Below, in pieces: positions 12,075 to 22,889 of a stretch of 64,000 nucleotides of DNA. The notes beneath the pieces are model-generated. The model was not told the origin of the DNA and searched no databases. It was given only the letters and a program-made list of their open reading frames with translations. This DNA comes from Laburnicola sp. R22_1 (lineage: Eukaryota > Ascomycota > Dothideomycetes > Pleosporales > Didymosphaeriaceae), in contig JACONQ010000012.1 of NCBI GenBank assembly GCA_014281115.1, positions 1,612,001 through 1,676,000 on the forward strand. Direction: 5' to 3'. A program made the translations under genes and the position numbers. Numbering within the stretch: the first letter of the stretch is position 1; each line of letters opens with the position of its first letter.

Positions 12075-13072
12075 CTATTCACTGCTGACTTGTGGCACAT
12101 AAATCGTAACCTGCCCCACAAAGAAGACAATAATCGATATTCCCGCAATTATAGTAAAAACGATAGCAACCTATCGCACATCAGCAACGACGCACATCAA
12201 GTCAAGGCAGACAGCACACTCACCTTGAAATCATCACTGAACCAAGTCTCATGGTCAAGTTTCCCAATCGCCGACCAAACATGCAGAAAAAAGCCCAACT
12301 ATCATGCAGATAGCCGCCGTGGTCAGAAACATGACCGGCATCTGCCAAGTGTATACCTGCGCCATGCCAGGCCGTAGCCTACCACCGCTACGTTTTCCGT
12401 TGGACCTCGCTAAGAGAGCGGGAATTTGCTTGGTTCCATCTTGGTGTGAAGACATGCGATATAGTCGCACTGTTTGATCGGCTGCTGCGAGAATGGAAAA
12501 CACGGAGAGGACGATACCACAGTACCTGTGTGGGTATAAGATAAGTAGTTAGCAAGTACTGGATGGGCTACTTACCAAGCGGTGCGGACAGGCCAAGGCG
12601 AAGCCTTGCCGTTGGGCAGAATAGTGGGCCATGACCCGGTTGAGGTCAAAACCCCGGCGAGTAGAGCGGCCTGCAGTTCAAAGTTTAGTGGATTGCACTG
12701 CAGGGGCTCTTACAAAAGAGAAAAAAAATTTCAACTTACCACAACGCCTACAAAACTCAGTTCATTGAGCCTGTTGTCCTTCCAATTTTCAGTCAATCTG
12801 TCTCTTTCTTCCTCATCCTTGGTGTTCAGCAAAATTTCGATGGGACCATGCGTTGAAGCACCAGGCGCATATACACCTCCCGAGAAAAAGTCTAGCACGG
12901 CTGGAAGGCCCGAATATGTCTTATATTTGCTATCATCTTCATCTCTTTGGCCTTCAGCGTTAGCCGACGAAGACTCTGATTCCGAACAGAGAAGAGGCGT
13001 GGTGCTTTGAGCCTCAGGGTCTTGATTGCGCGAGGCCCTTGGAGCGTATTTCGTGGACGTAGATTTCAACAT
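12075..13072 (-). CDS. Multi-pass membrane protein with one-base frame break
   Basis: Four exons: 13072-12740, 12670-12576, 12525-12224 and 12170-12075. The N-terminal 100 residues are Ser/Glu/Asp-rich and hydrophilic, followed by hydrophobic segments: ELSFVGVVAALLAG, GIVLSVFSILAAA, MPVMFLTTAAICMIVGLF and, in the last exon, VAIVFTIIAGISIIVFFVG. I count about four membrane spans. Family not recognised. In the third exon the frame runs to a stop at 12255-12257, but one base fewer in the A6 run at 12287-12292 (T6 in the gene) continues it to a GTGAGT donor and a last exon encoding another clean membrane helix. The break is either an assembly error in a homopolymer or a real truncation that removes the last helix. 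MLKSTS was taken as start; an ATG 45 bases upstream is also in frame. Confidence 0.6.
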
Positions 13073-13635
13073 GATCAACCAGATAGTGAATTGGAAGACA
13101 GCTTGTGGGTATTGCAATTACAATGCAGCTATTTACGTAGGTGTTCTTGCCGGAGTGTGCGTGACCAATGACGTATCAAGTATGCAGTACTAGCGACCAA
13201 TCAGACGCTGTCACGTCTCGCTAGCGCCACAATTATGCCGAGAAGAGTTAGCCTTCGTCCGCCAACTCTTCTACTCTAAACTGTACCGCCTCTTGCTCTG
13301 TCTAATGCTGCATTTCTAAACACGTACGGAGACTATATGAGCAAATCCCCGGTACGAGCAAAGAAAGACACCAAGCCGTACTGACAGAAATTTGAAAATG
13401 AATGACGTGCTCGACAGTTGATCATGCATCACATACAAGACAGGGGGATGTTAAAGCAAGACATTGATTGACAGCATAGTGCGGTATTGGTCTATTGACT
13501 ACGCGATCGAACGCCAGAAGCACGAATCTTAGCTTCCTCCCAACCACCACAAAAGGCATCTCCATAAGTTCCGCAGCATACAACATCTAACGCCACCTCC
13601 CCCAACTCAACTTTTCAACAGGGTGTTCCATAAAT
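13073..13635. other. Intergenic region
   Basis: About 560 bp between two minus-strand genes; it holds the promoter of the membrane protein gene and the 3' flank of the secreted-protein gene. No reading frame, repeat or RNA gene is recognisable. Confidence 0.4.
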
Positions 13636-14377
13636 TTACAAGATGCAGCCAAGAATGCCACCGACAGTGCCGAGCAGACCATGAAGGAGGTTTCCAATGA
13701 TGGTCGCAAGACCACCGAGGACAAACTTCAGGATAACACTGACATGGGCAAGAAGACCGAAAACGATCAGGAGCAGACCGTCGATCAGGACGTTGAGGAC
13801 GGAGAGCAGGTGGATGACAACGGACAGGAGGAGAAGAGCGAGAGGGCCGAGCAGCTCGAAGATGGCTGTGGAAAGATTAGCAACGCGACCAAAAACGAGA
13901 TGGTGACGACTTACTGATCTTGAGCTTGATCAAGACAAATTTGAGCGTGAAAAGGATCTCCAATAGCAACTCCAAGACAAGGCTAACGATCTTGTCCTTC
14001 AGCGACCCGCCACCAGTGGTAAGAGAAGTGCATTCCGCAGTGATCTCCGCCACGAGGGTAGTGAGGAGCTGAATAATGGCAGTGATCTCCGTCTTGACCA
14101 CGACGATGATCTTGGCCTTCTCGGTCTTGTAGCTGAAATCGGAAACAGTGGAGTTGATGATGGTGGTGTGCTTCTTGACCTCGATGATGGTGGTGCTCAG
14201 CTTCTCGACGACAAGATCGGAAGAACGGGTGATGAGCTCAACGACATCGAGATTGGGTTGCTCGACGGGCACATCGCCGATGGCAGGAATGTTCTGCCCC
14301 GTGGGAGCAGAAGTGGCAGCAGAAGTGGCAGCGAAGAGGGAGGAGAGGGCGACGAGGCCGAAGTTGACGAAACGCAT
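13636..14377 (-). CDS. Secreted hydrophobic protein, 230 aa (unknown)
   Basis: Exons 14377-13915 and 13865-13636 are joined by a 48-bp intron (GTAAGT..TTTCCACAG). The N-terminus MRFVNFGLVALSSLFAATSA is a clear signal peptide. The mature first half is rich in Thr, Val, Ile and Lys with heptad-like spacing (VVEKLSTTIIEVKKHTTII), consistent with amphipathic helices. The half encoded by exon 2 is strongly hydrophobic (ELLGPLALLLLSVVIHLL; GGLATIIGNLLHGLLGTVGG) and ends GCIL. Only one mid-protein Cys and the terminal one are obvious, so it is not a Cys-rich hydrophobin. Low-complexity frames on the opposite strand at 13681-13917 are antisense shadows of exon 2. Possible roles are surface coating or membrane association; none is proven. 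Confidence 0.65.
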
Positions 14378-15112
14378 TGTGACGGGTTAGGTATCAGATT
14401 ATGGAATTAAATTAAAGAGTACTGCAAGTAAGGTGAAAGAGGGACTGGATGCGAGACAATGAACTACTGGATGAGGATGCTGTTGATGATAGAAGGAACC
14501 CTATGCGGCGCTCCTCGAGTTTAAGTACTCACTCGGCGTGATTGAGAATCGCAATGGAAGATAGTCCTATACTTTCCTGTTCTGATTTAGTTGAAAGACC
14601 TTGTGCGTCCCGAATGCAGCAGTTTATACGGCTGCTCCGGTTATGGGGAATGAAACCGTGCACGCGCACCGATACCAATTTGCGCTCTTTGCAGAAATTG
14701 TCCATTTTCTTCGTGATGTCCAGACCAAGAGAGGCGCGGAAGCCCCGGAAATTCTTGGAGAAGTAAGATAATGATCTGCGCCCCACATCTAACAGTACCT
14801 AGTAGTTGATCGCTAATTGAAGACAGGGCATCAATGCCATGATTTGTATCCTCAATATGCATAGACACTGAAAACATGGTAAGCGCGCTGTGAATGTACG
14901 CATGCCCCGGGCGTATAGTTCCCTAAGCTGTGACTTGTGCTGCAGCGCATTGCGAACCATCATTCGGTAGCTCACTATTTACCACGCATTTGACCATGCA
15001 AGTAACCCACTTGGGTTTCTAATGAGTTCAGAAGAAGGACAGCATAATCATCTCCTGTGTTGCGTAATACTTTGTCTTGAGTCTTACAGTTTCCCCCCGG
15101 CCCGGGGGCCTA

Positions 15113-15214
15113 GCGCACTATCAGTGCTTTAGTGGCGTCAGGGGGCGGGTAAGGACTTTCTCATAAAAATTCTCCCTGTGCACACCTGGCCGCACTAAAG
15201 CACTGATACGACGC
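15113..15214. repeat. TA-flanked MITE 1
   Basis: A 102-bp element whose ends are inverted copies sharing the core TATCAGTGCTTTAGTG, bounded by TA on both sides (15111-15112, 15215-15216). Noncoding; likely a non-autonomous Tc1/mariner-type relic, judged from TA flanks and size. Confidence 0.65.
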
Positions 15215-15242
15215 TAGGCACCGAGCAGAGGGGGGGATTGTA

Positions 15243-15366
15243 CAGTCAACCAGCAGGTACGGGTGACTAGCGCCAATCCTTTGCAGGGAGCAAATCTCTT
15301 GGGAAGGACCACCAAAGGGCTTTGCGACCCATGCGCCGCTAGTCACCCGTACCTGCTAGTTGACTG
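15243..15366. repeat. TA-flanked MITE 2
   Basis: A 124-bp element beginning CAGTCAACCAGCAGGTACGG and ending with the reverse complement (one mismatch in the first 30 bp), flanked by TA at 15241-15242 and 15367-15368. The CAGT terminus is typical of pogo/mariner-type ends. It lies 28 bp from MITE 1, so two independent TA insertions are adjacent. Confidence 0.75.
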
Positions 15367-16382
15367 TACATCAATCGCGTTATCCAAAGTGCCGGGACCC
15401 GCGTCTATAGGTTGAAGCACCGAAGGAGCACGTATTTTATTGTTGGCGGCATTGTATAATTGTGATAGCTAGATAATAACAATGTTATTTTACGTGTAAA
15501 TCCCACCTAATAGGGCATCTCTAAAATCTAACTGTATATAGTTAGGGATGCGTGCTGCGCAGCAGATTGATGCGTGCCGTGTAGTCTCACCGGATCCGAG
15601 TCCACGAAAAAGTCAGCAGGGAACAGAGTATGGCTAGGCAAGGAAAGCATGCTTAAAGATCAGTCATCCAACAATGGAGAAAATGAGTCTCATTTCGGAG
15701 TGTGAGCGGAGTCAGGGAAAGAGTCGTCAGCTTGACCGCGCCGAATGATGTCGTGGCCTTGAATCTTAATCTGAGGAGCGGTGAGATATGCAAGACAAAA
15801 ATAAATTGAGTTTGAACCATGGATGACTCACTCTGGCTCGCGCTGGAAGGCGGGGTGCCAAAGATGCGCGCGTTATCAACTCAATCACATATATTTAAGA
15901 TTTTTGCACAAAGTTAGTACACAGAAAAAAAGGTTATAGCTAGATTTTCTTTTACTATAGTATAATTACGGAATGCAGCTTTGTTCACAAAAATTTTTTT
16001 TAAAGCCGAGTGTGGAATCATATAACACGGGGTTTTTGATAACGCATAGCACAAGAATGGGACTATGTCGCAAGTGCAGGGGGAAAGAGCAGCCTCGACA
16101 CATGTACGGAAAGACTGCGCTGTAATGCTTTGGTAACCGAAGCTGTTAAAAAGCGCAGAAGCTCTTTGACAAAAGATAAATTAGCTTCGACTTTCTGGAT
16201 TTGGTCCCGCGAGTTTTGATTTGCGAGTACCATAGCCTCTTGCATATAGTGGACGTCGTAACTGTAATCGGAACGAATTACATCTAGGTATCTAGGCTAC
16301 TGCGCTACTTCTGCCCTATAATTCATTAGATATCTTATGGATATTTAATTGGTTCTAAACGCGGTTACAGCGTCTATTACAT

Positions 16383-18588
16383 TCAAGATTCTTCGGTAAG
16401 ACGAAGGAATCTCGTGATCATAATCTTCTCCCACAGACGATTGTCTGCCTGTTCTGGTCCTCTAGTGAAATCCATGACTTGGCCCTCGTTGTACAATCGA
16501 CGCGGAGATACACCCACAGCCGTCTTGTCCAAGCAAAAGGAAATTCTGAAGAAAAAGCTTCCATAACACTTGGATCTTTTTAAGCAGATAGGCAGCAAAG
16601 AAACCTGCAGGATGGAGGAAGGTAGTTGAGAACGATCAGCCACATCGTCTACCAACCCAAATGCTGCAGCGTTCAAATTGCCTCTCAATTGTTTGGTCAC
16701 TGTGCAGTTTAACGGCACAATGCTAGCGCTCTGTACAGCATGTAATACTCCATCAGGTTGAGATCTGACAGTGTGGCCTTCATGGGATTCCCAGTATTCT
16801 CGTGTAGTACCAGCTCTATGTGCAACGTCGAGGAGATGATGACATGAAGTTCGTACGGCGTCGATGGACGCATAGTGGGGGGTATCGCGAAACCAATACG
16901 ACAAGTAGTTTCTCGGTGCCTCGCCAAGGGCAACGACTTCGCTCTCTTGAATGTGTCCGTGGGATTTGGAGTAGATGACTTTCAAGTCAAAATCAAGCAG
17001 TAAGTAGCAAAAGTTCTTACGCGTGTCCGGAAGTAAGTAGCCGTCTGGTACTCCTCGAATTCGGTCTCTGACGCAGGTGTCAATAACGGAATGACCGCAG
17101 CAACTGTTAACGTAATTGACTCTGTACGAGAACCAAGCCTCTAGGTCCGATAGTTTGTGCACAATCTGTTGGGCATTCGGTCGAAGATGACGGTTTCCCG
17201 TGAGCATTGTTGCACATAAATCTAAGAGACGTCGATGGCGCATGGGTGGACTGTTGGAGAATTTAGCACACCATAACTGCACAGCGTCATGATTACATGC
17301 GTAACTGATGTGACCATTTCCATGTGATTTCCAGTATGTTCTCACATCTTGTAAGCGATGCCCATAGATTCGGGAAATCATTTCAATGAGTATGCAGCCA
17401 AGGGAAAATATATCAGTGCTTCTGTTGCGCGGTTCAAAGCTGAGAACTTCGGGGGAGGCATAGCGCGCAGTCCATGCAGACGGTCGCCCGGTGGTGGTGG
17501 AAACTGACTCATCTGAAAAGTCTAGACTAGATCAAGGTTACTTTATGATTTGAGAGAACTTTAGGCAATCATTACCTGAAGCCGAAGTCCGTAAGAAGTA
17601 GATTGCTATTATGTAGGAGGATGTTCTGTGGTTTCAGGTCTTCGTGGCTGTTCCGCCATTAGTCAAAGTCGTATCTCTAATAAGAAGGTCCTCACCGAAT
17701 CTTCTTCTGGTGGAGATATGCCAGAGCATTGCATAATCAACCGATACTACGCCGCAAGACATCGTAATACTGCCCATCGATCGTGGTCGGTGAGTTCAGG
17801 AAAGTCGCCAGATCCATATCAGCTACAGGAGAAGAGAGAATTGCGACGGAATCGAAGTCGGTGTAACTGCTCAGTAGTCGCACGCAGTGACGGTGATCGA
17901 GCTGCCGCATTACATCTACTTCTCGCGCAAATGCTTCGAATAATAGTCTCTGAGAATTCAGGGGATTCGGCCTAGGAATACGCTTTCATACGCACACGAT
18001 GCCGCTCGATAACCTCACTTCCTCAACAAGACCGCGAGCGCCCTCGCCTAAGACACGATTGGACTGCATCGTCTCGTCGCCGTCCTCAAGGGCCATGTGG
18101 ACATGATTCGTGAAAGGGCTTTTCGGCCAGTTGGGATGGAAGTAGCCGTGTTCCTGTGTTCGAAAGACACTTGTCTCACTTGAGGGATCATTGAGAAGAC
18201 GCCTGAGGGTTTGCTTGGGAAAAGGAAACCAAGCGTTGGTCACGCCATTCGCTTCGAAGGATGAGCGAGCAGTTTCATCTTCTCTTCCGGCTGATTCCAA
18301 CACGATTGGCCATATTGGAGTTGCAGTCGTTATGAGGCCTTCGTTTGTATCCAGGCATATTGGTGCGTCCGTATTCTTTGCGAGAGAAAGCAACTGTACT
18401 GAGGCTAAGAATGCCCGCTTGTTTTGCAACCGAGTCGATTCGACTTCCTCGTCCAATTCCTGCTGCCCTTTTTCCGAAAATTCCAGCCCGTTTCGCGATC
18501 TTGCGCGGAACTGCGACATTCCCGACGGCTTCGCGATGCTACTGTGTACTTCTTCGTCCGTTTCGTGCTGCTGCAACAATGTTTCCAT
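16383..18588 (-). pseudogene. Protein kinase-like gene with two premature stops
   Basis: Exons 18588-17696, 17647-17576 and 17526-16383 give a 703-codon frame. About 180 residues precede a kinase domain: glycine loop LGEGARGLVEEV, lysine region VCV-stop-KRI, catalytic loop HEDLKPQNILL (usual HRD reads HED), DFGF and YASPEV (the APE position). A C-terminal region of about 250 residues follows. Two in-frame TGA codons break exon 1: codon 201 (17986-17988), just before the ATP-binding lysine region, and codon 284 (17737-17739). Both introns are short GT..AG and splice cleanly, so the stops are not splice artefacts. CGA-to-TGA would explain each. The gene is probably dead or was recently inactivated; HED instead of HRD suggests it may already have been atypical. 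Confidence 0.75.
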
Positions 18589-18966
18589 CGCTTCGGTTCG
18601 TCCCCACTCCTTTTTCTGCTTCTTCGTTTTGCCTTACGGTCGGATTTTCGAGTCCCTCAGTAAATAGCGAGCTAACAAAAACAGGACGAACAAAGAAAGA
18701 CATGAAGAAGGCTGAGCACTTCGTGTTTCGCCTCGCCTTCCATCGTAAGTCTATGCGACCACGTGATTCCGCTTGTACCTTCCCCAAACGTTGATCTAAC
18801 CTGCATCGCGAACCACCATCCCACCTCACAACGCCAGTCTTCCCCGCAGCTATGGCTCACATATCTCAACTCGTCTCTCTACTGCCCACCCCTCCCCAAC
18901 CTCCCTGAGTTTCACGATAATCCTGCTGAAAAGCCATCCTCAAATTCCATTCCACCCACACCCAAC
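18589..18966. promoter_or_regulatory. Divergent promoter, kinase and GNAT genes
   Basis: A 378-bp interval separates the starts of two divergently transcribed genes. The side towards 18967 is C-rich and pyrimidine-biased, usual for fungal leaders. No individual binding site can be named. Confidence 0.4.
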
Positions 18967-19777
18967 ATGCCCATCAAGGTCTCCCGAATGACAGAAGCCG
19001 ACATCGACGGCGCAATCGACACAATCCAACAAGCCTTCGCCGATGACCCCTACAACAACTGGGTCTACCCCGACCGTACAAAAGTACGCATCCCCCACCC
19101 CCACAGCCCCCCTTCACTAACCGACCACCCAGATCTCCCTCGTTCGCAACCGCGTCTCCCTCACCCTCCGCTGCCGCTGGGGCATCCAACACGGCCTCTT
19201 CCACGTCGCCCGCGACACTGCGAATCCCTCCAAGATCCTCGGGTGCGCAATGTGGCTCCTTCCGACCCCACCCTTGCAACCGCAATCCTGGTCCCTCTAC
19301 CTCTCCTTCTGGTCGCTCTGGCTCTCACAAATCCGCATGAACCTGTGGTATGGGCGCGGCGGGCTATCCACACGGAGATACTGGATATGGAAGGAGCGAC
19401 AGGCTGAGGCGCAGAAGGAGCTCTGGACTAGCGAGAAGGGGTATTATTTTTGTAACATTGTGACGGTGTTGCCCGAGGCACAGGGGAAGGGTGTGGGTAG
19501 GGCGTTAATGGAGGAGGTGTTGAGTATGGCGGATAGGGAGGGAGTGCGTTGTTATTTGGAAAGCAGTAGGAGGGAGCCGAATGTGCCGATATATGAGAAA
19601 TTTGGGTTTAAGTTGGTGAGGGAGATGGAATGTCGGGATCCGGAGACGGAGGGGGACAGTGGAAAGGTTATGCTGTATTGTATGGTGAGGGATCCGCAGC
19701 CTGTGGAGGACGGGTTGCTCGCTGCGGAAACAGAAGATGCGGAGTCAGGTGCAAGGCCATCATTCGATATATCCTGA
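18967..19777 (+). CDS. GNAT-family N-acetyltransferase
   Basis: Exons 18967-19083 and 19133-19777 (49-bp intron, GTACGC..CACCCAG) encode 253 aa. The fold starts with IKVSRMTEADIDGAIDTI, typical of GNAT strand 1/helix 1. The acetyl-CoA pyrophosphate loop appears as QGKGVGRALMEEV near residues 155-167, preceded by NIVTVLPEA. The strand YLESSRREPNVPIYEKFGFK gives the usual YEK-x-GF end of the domain. The substrate cannot be told from sequence; small-molecule acetylation is common in this fungal subgroup. It is convergent with the Zn2Cys6 gene, only 32 bp between stop codons. Confidence 0.88.
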
Positions 19778-19809
19778 AACGTGCGCATGACCCAGCTCGA
19801 CTTTACTCA

Positions 19810-21540
19810 TCATGTTATATGAATCTCCGACACTCTACACAGCTCTTCCATCCTCCACTGCTCCTCCCTCTCTGGCCCCTCTTCCCAATTCACCCCCTCC
19901 CACCCCTCAAATACCGTCCGCGCAGCCGCCTCCTTCCCAACCCTTATCTCCGTCCTCACAATCCGATACGCACCCTCCATAGCATCCATCAGCACGCCAT
20001 CACCACACCTCATAACCAAATTACTCACGCTCTGCAGCACGCGTGCAAGAACCTGCTGCGGAAACCACTTATTCGTCTGCGGCAGCAGAATCAGCAGTGC
20101 AAAGTACCAACCCACCAGCACTAGAGCGCGCGGCTCCCGTTCGCGGGCCAGCGCGAGAAATTCGGCAGTTAGGAAGGTGGGGAGCACGAAGATGCGGACG
20201 TGGACGTCCTGTGAGAGGTGATAGTAGTAGAGGGAGAGGAAGATGGGTGAGAGGCCATGCAGGACGGGGATGAGGATTGGGCCGAGGAGGTCTATTGCGC
20301 CGGTTTGGACGGGGTCGACAAGGCGGTAGAGGAGGGCCATGAGAGGTGGTGGTAGGAACGCAGGGGCGGGGAGTTCCCAGGTGGGTTTTGCTGCTTTCCA
20401 GGATAGAGGAGCATGGGGAGGTGTCGAGGCTGACATGAGTTTTTGTGGTTGAAAGGGGAGGTTTGAAGTGTCTATGTGCACTCCGGCGCTCTGGGGCGTG
20501 ACTGGCATCGCTGGCGGTGATGGCGTGTCATATGTGTAGTCCGTGGTTGTAGATGGCACATCTGTCAGAGTGTCTCCTGGGGAGTTTGGATATAAAAACT
20601 CGTCACCTTGCCTGCGTTTGTAATAGAGCCATTCTGGCAGTGGAGTCAGCATTGGCGGTGGCGGCAGCTTCTTCAGCTCTCTGCGTAAAAGTGGGTAGAC
20701 GGTGAGCCTCTCGATACCGGACGCCCACCTCAGCGACGCGAGGATGCGTAAGCCTTGCATCATGGTGAAGAGTGCAGATGTCCATGCAAGACACGCGTCG
20801 TCGCTACAGGGAAGCGTCGGTGGAGGAACCATCAACGTCACCCACATGGACGTGAGGAGCAGTGATTCGTAGTTATCGGAAGTGATATGGGTAAGTGCTT
20901 TGTTGTAGGACGACAAGGCCCTTTGACGGTACATCAACGAAAGGTTCTTCGCTTCTGGAGCCCCTTGCGGTGATGAGGCATGTAGATGCATTGCGGAGAT
21001 GCTGAGGGTGGAATACAGTATGTGCTCGCAGCTAATAGCTGTGAACGGTCAGCCCAAAAAGCGAGCGATGATCACTTATGTTCCTTACACATTTGGGGCA
21101 CCCAGTCCCGGTTGATGGACGAGATTGCATCGTTCTGCTGAAGACTCATCTCTGGCCAGACACTGTTTTTATAGTGGTGCAGGAACTTGAGTTCCGTCGC
21201 GTTGAGGTGGCCAGAAGAAGTTTGCACGGCTGGCATGAGCCATAGCGGTGCATCGAGGGGTTTGCTGAAATCGACGGCTTCCTCGAATGTGTAGTCTGGA
21301 AATGATGTGGATGGATCTTTTTGTGGATCTGGTCGGTATATGCATTCTAGCTTTCTCAGAGCGCAGTACGCGCAAGCGGGCTGCCCTTCATCACACTTTC
21401 AAAACACGTAAGCCAACATTGCCTTAAAATATTATGGTGGGTATTACCTTGACCTTCTTCTTCTTGCATGTAGAGCAGCCTCCTCTTGATTTCTTGTGCG
21501 CCCGCTTGCTTACGAACCCAGCATTACGTCGCGGCGCCAT
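19810..21540 (-). CDS. Zn2Cys6 transcription factor
   Basis: Exons 21540-21448, 21395-21089 and 21038-19810 give 542 aa. A basic N-terminus leads into a binuclear zinc cluster with spacing C-x2-C-x6-C-x6-C-x2-C-x6-C at residues 22-49, followed by a long regulatory domain of the fungal type (FLHHYKNSVWPEMSL; many Leu-rich helices) and a Pro/Thr-rich insert. An intron splits the zinc cluster after the third Lys-rich turn, which is common in this class. It should act in the nucleus as a sequence-specific regulator; target genes are unknown. It could regulate a neighbour, but nothing in the sequence shows this. Confidence 0.92.
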
Positions 21541-21926
21541 CGAGGAACTCTAGAGCAACAGAGCAAATGCACATAATTTGGCATAATCAACGCTCCATCT
21601 TGTCTACACTCGCTACTGTATTGGCATGAGAACGACTGGCAGCGTTCGAGAAAGGCAGGTTGATATTAAAAGACGCGTACCAAAAACAGTTTAGCTCCAA
21701 GGCTTAGCACTCTCACATGACAAGATGATATTGGGGGCCTTATTTGGAAACCACCGCACACTACGCCGCACAGAAAGCAATCGCAACGCGACGATATACA
21801 CTGTCCACTCGATGTAGAATAAGGTATAAGAATTACACAGTGGTCGGCGATGTACAGAATATAAGGAGATCCAAACGCTCAACGATCCCTTCACCCGAAA
21901 TGGAAATGCTTGCGAACACCAACTGC
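21541..21926. other. Intergenic region
   Basis: Holds the Zn2Cys6 promoter and the 3' flank of the RTA1-like gene. No gene or repeat is recognisable. Confidence 0.4.
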
Positions 21927-22889
21927 TCACTTTGTCTCAACCATCCCAAGTTCAACCGAATCGCTCACATCACTCGGCCTCTTCCATGCCTTCGAAACAT
22001 ACTTGGTCGGCTGCATCACCAGCAACAGAACCACCGTCAAAGCCATCGGTATAGTGTCAAACACATAGAGCGTCCACTCATGCGCTGTCAGATACGCCAC
22101 ATTCCCCATTGCATACTCGATCAACCTGAAGATGCAACGGAACAGAACTAGCGAACTGACACTGTACAAGATCCAGAGCACCTTCTTCCAATCGTTGTTC
22201 AGGACGTCGACGCTCGTTGCAGCCTTCCTCTGCATACGAATCTGGAAGTCTATCGCAGCGACAAGGAAGAACACGAATGTAGCGACTTGAAGGGCAAGAC
22301 CGGCGATGACGATCTTTTCGCCTGCGATGGCAAGGTTGAGCTTCATTGTGCCCATGATGGATGCACCTATACTATCTGGTTAACCCACTGATTGTGATAT
22401 TTTGTAGTGAAGACTGTACCTAAACTCTGGATTACTAGTGTACCGATGTCTAAGCCGACAAAGATGCGCGTGAACAGCCTCGGCTTGATAAGAGAAACGT
22501 CTTCCCCCCGAGTTAGCACGACAGTGCGTCCGAGCATCATGTAGATAGTGGCTGCGAAGAAGAGGGGTCCGATCAAGAGCAGGATTCCCTGTTGAATGAA
22601 TGGAGCCCATGCCTCATTGTCAAAATGGGAGCCAACGCGTGCTCCATAACCGCCAACTTCACCTACCCAACGTGTCAGACTCTCTCCAATCATGACATCC
22701 TGCTCCTAGCTTACCTATTGTGCCAATGAAAACGTATATGAGCATGTGGTTCCTGGAGCGCAACCATTGCCAGACCAGCAAGAATGAGAGTATGGTGAAG
22801 ATGATTATTGCGACGATGGCGCCAGGGAGAGAAGGGACGTATCGATACATCTCCCAGTCGAACTGGGCAGACTTGGGTGGGCTACCCAT
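21927..22889 (-). CDS. RTA1-like membrane protein
   Basis: Exons 22889-22715, 22662-22420 and 22366-21927 give 285 aa with about seven hydrophobic segments, the size and topology of the fungal RTA1/RSB1 family (lipid-translocating exporters and 7-aminocholesterol resistance proteins). Motifs fitting the family are YVPSLPGAIVAIIIF near the N-terminus, GPLFFAATIYMMLGR in the middle, FVGLDIGTLVIQS, and the loop RCIFRLIEYAMG, which matches the conserved R-x-x-(F/Y)R-x-x-E region. The last intron uses the second of two nearby TAG acceptors; the first would put a stop in frame. Likely in plasma or vacuolar membrane; the substrate cannot be inferred. Confidence 0.9.

Larger units (their letters stand above)
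14378..16382. other. Repeat-bearing intergenic region
   Basis: Two kilobases with no supported gene. It contains two TA-flanked inverted-repeat elements (15113-15214 and 15243-15366), a GC palindrome near 15093-15108, and an AT-rich stretch at 15880-16040. A short helical frame on the minus strand (16245-16063) has no start or splice context I can defend. Confidence 0.5.

Noticed and set aside
13681..13917. Two overlapping plus-strand frames rich in Glu/Asp/Lys or Arg
   Set aside because: They are antisense to the hydrophobic second exon of the minus-strand secreted protein; the splice model on the minus strand explains the sequence better.
16063..16245. Helical 60-aa frame on the minus strand (ELLRFLTASVTKALQR)
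   Set aside because: No start context, no splice partner upstream and no family match that I recognise; likely chance or a remnant.
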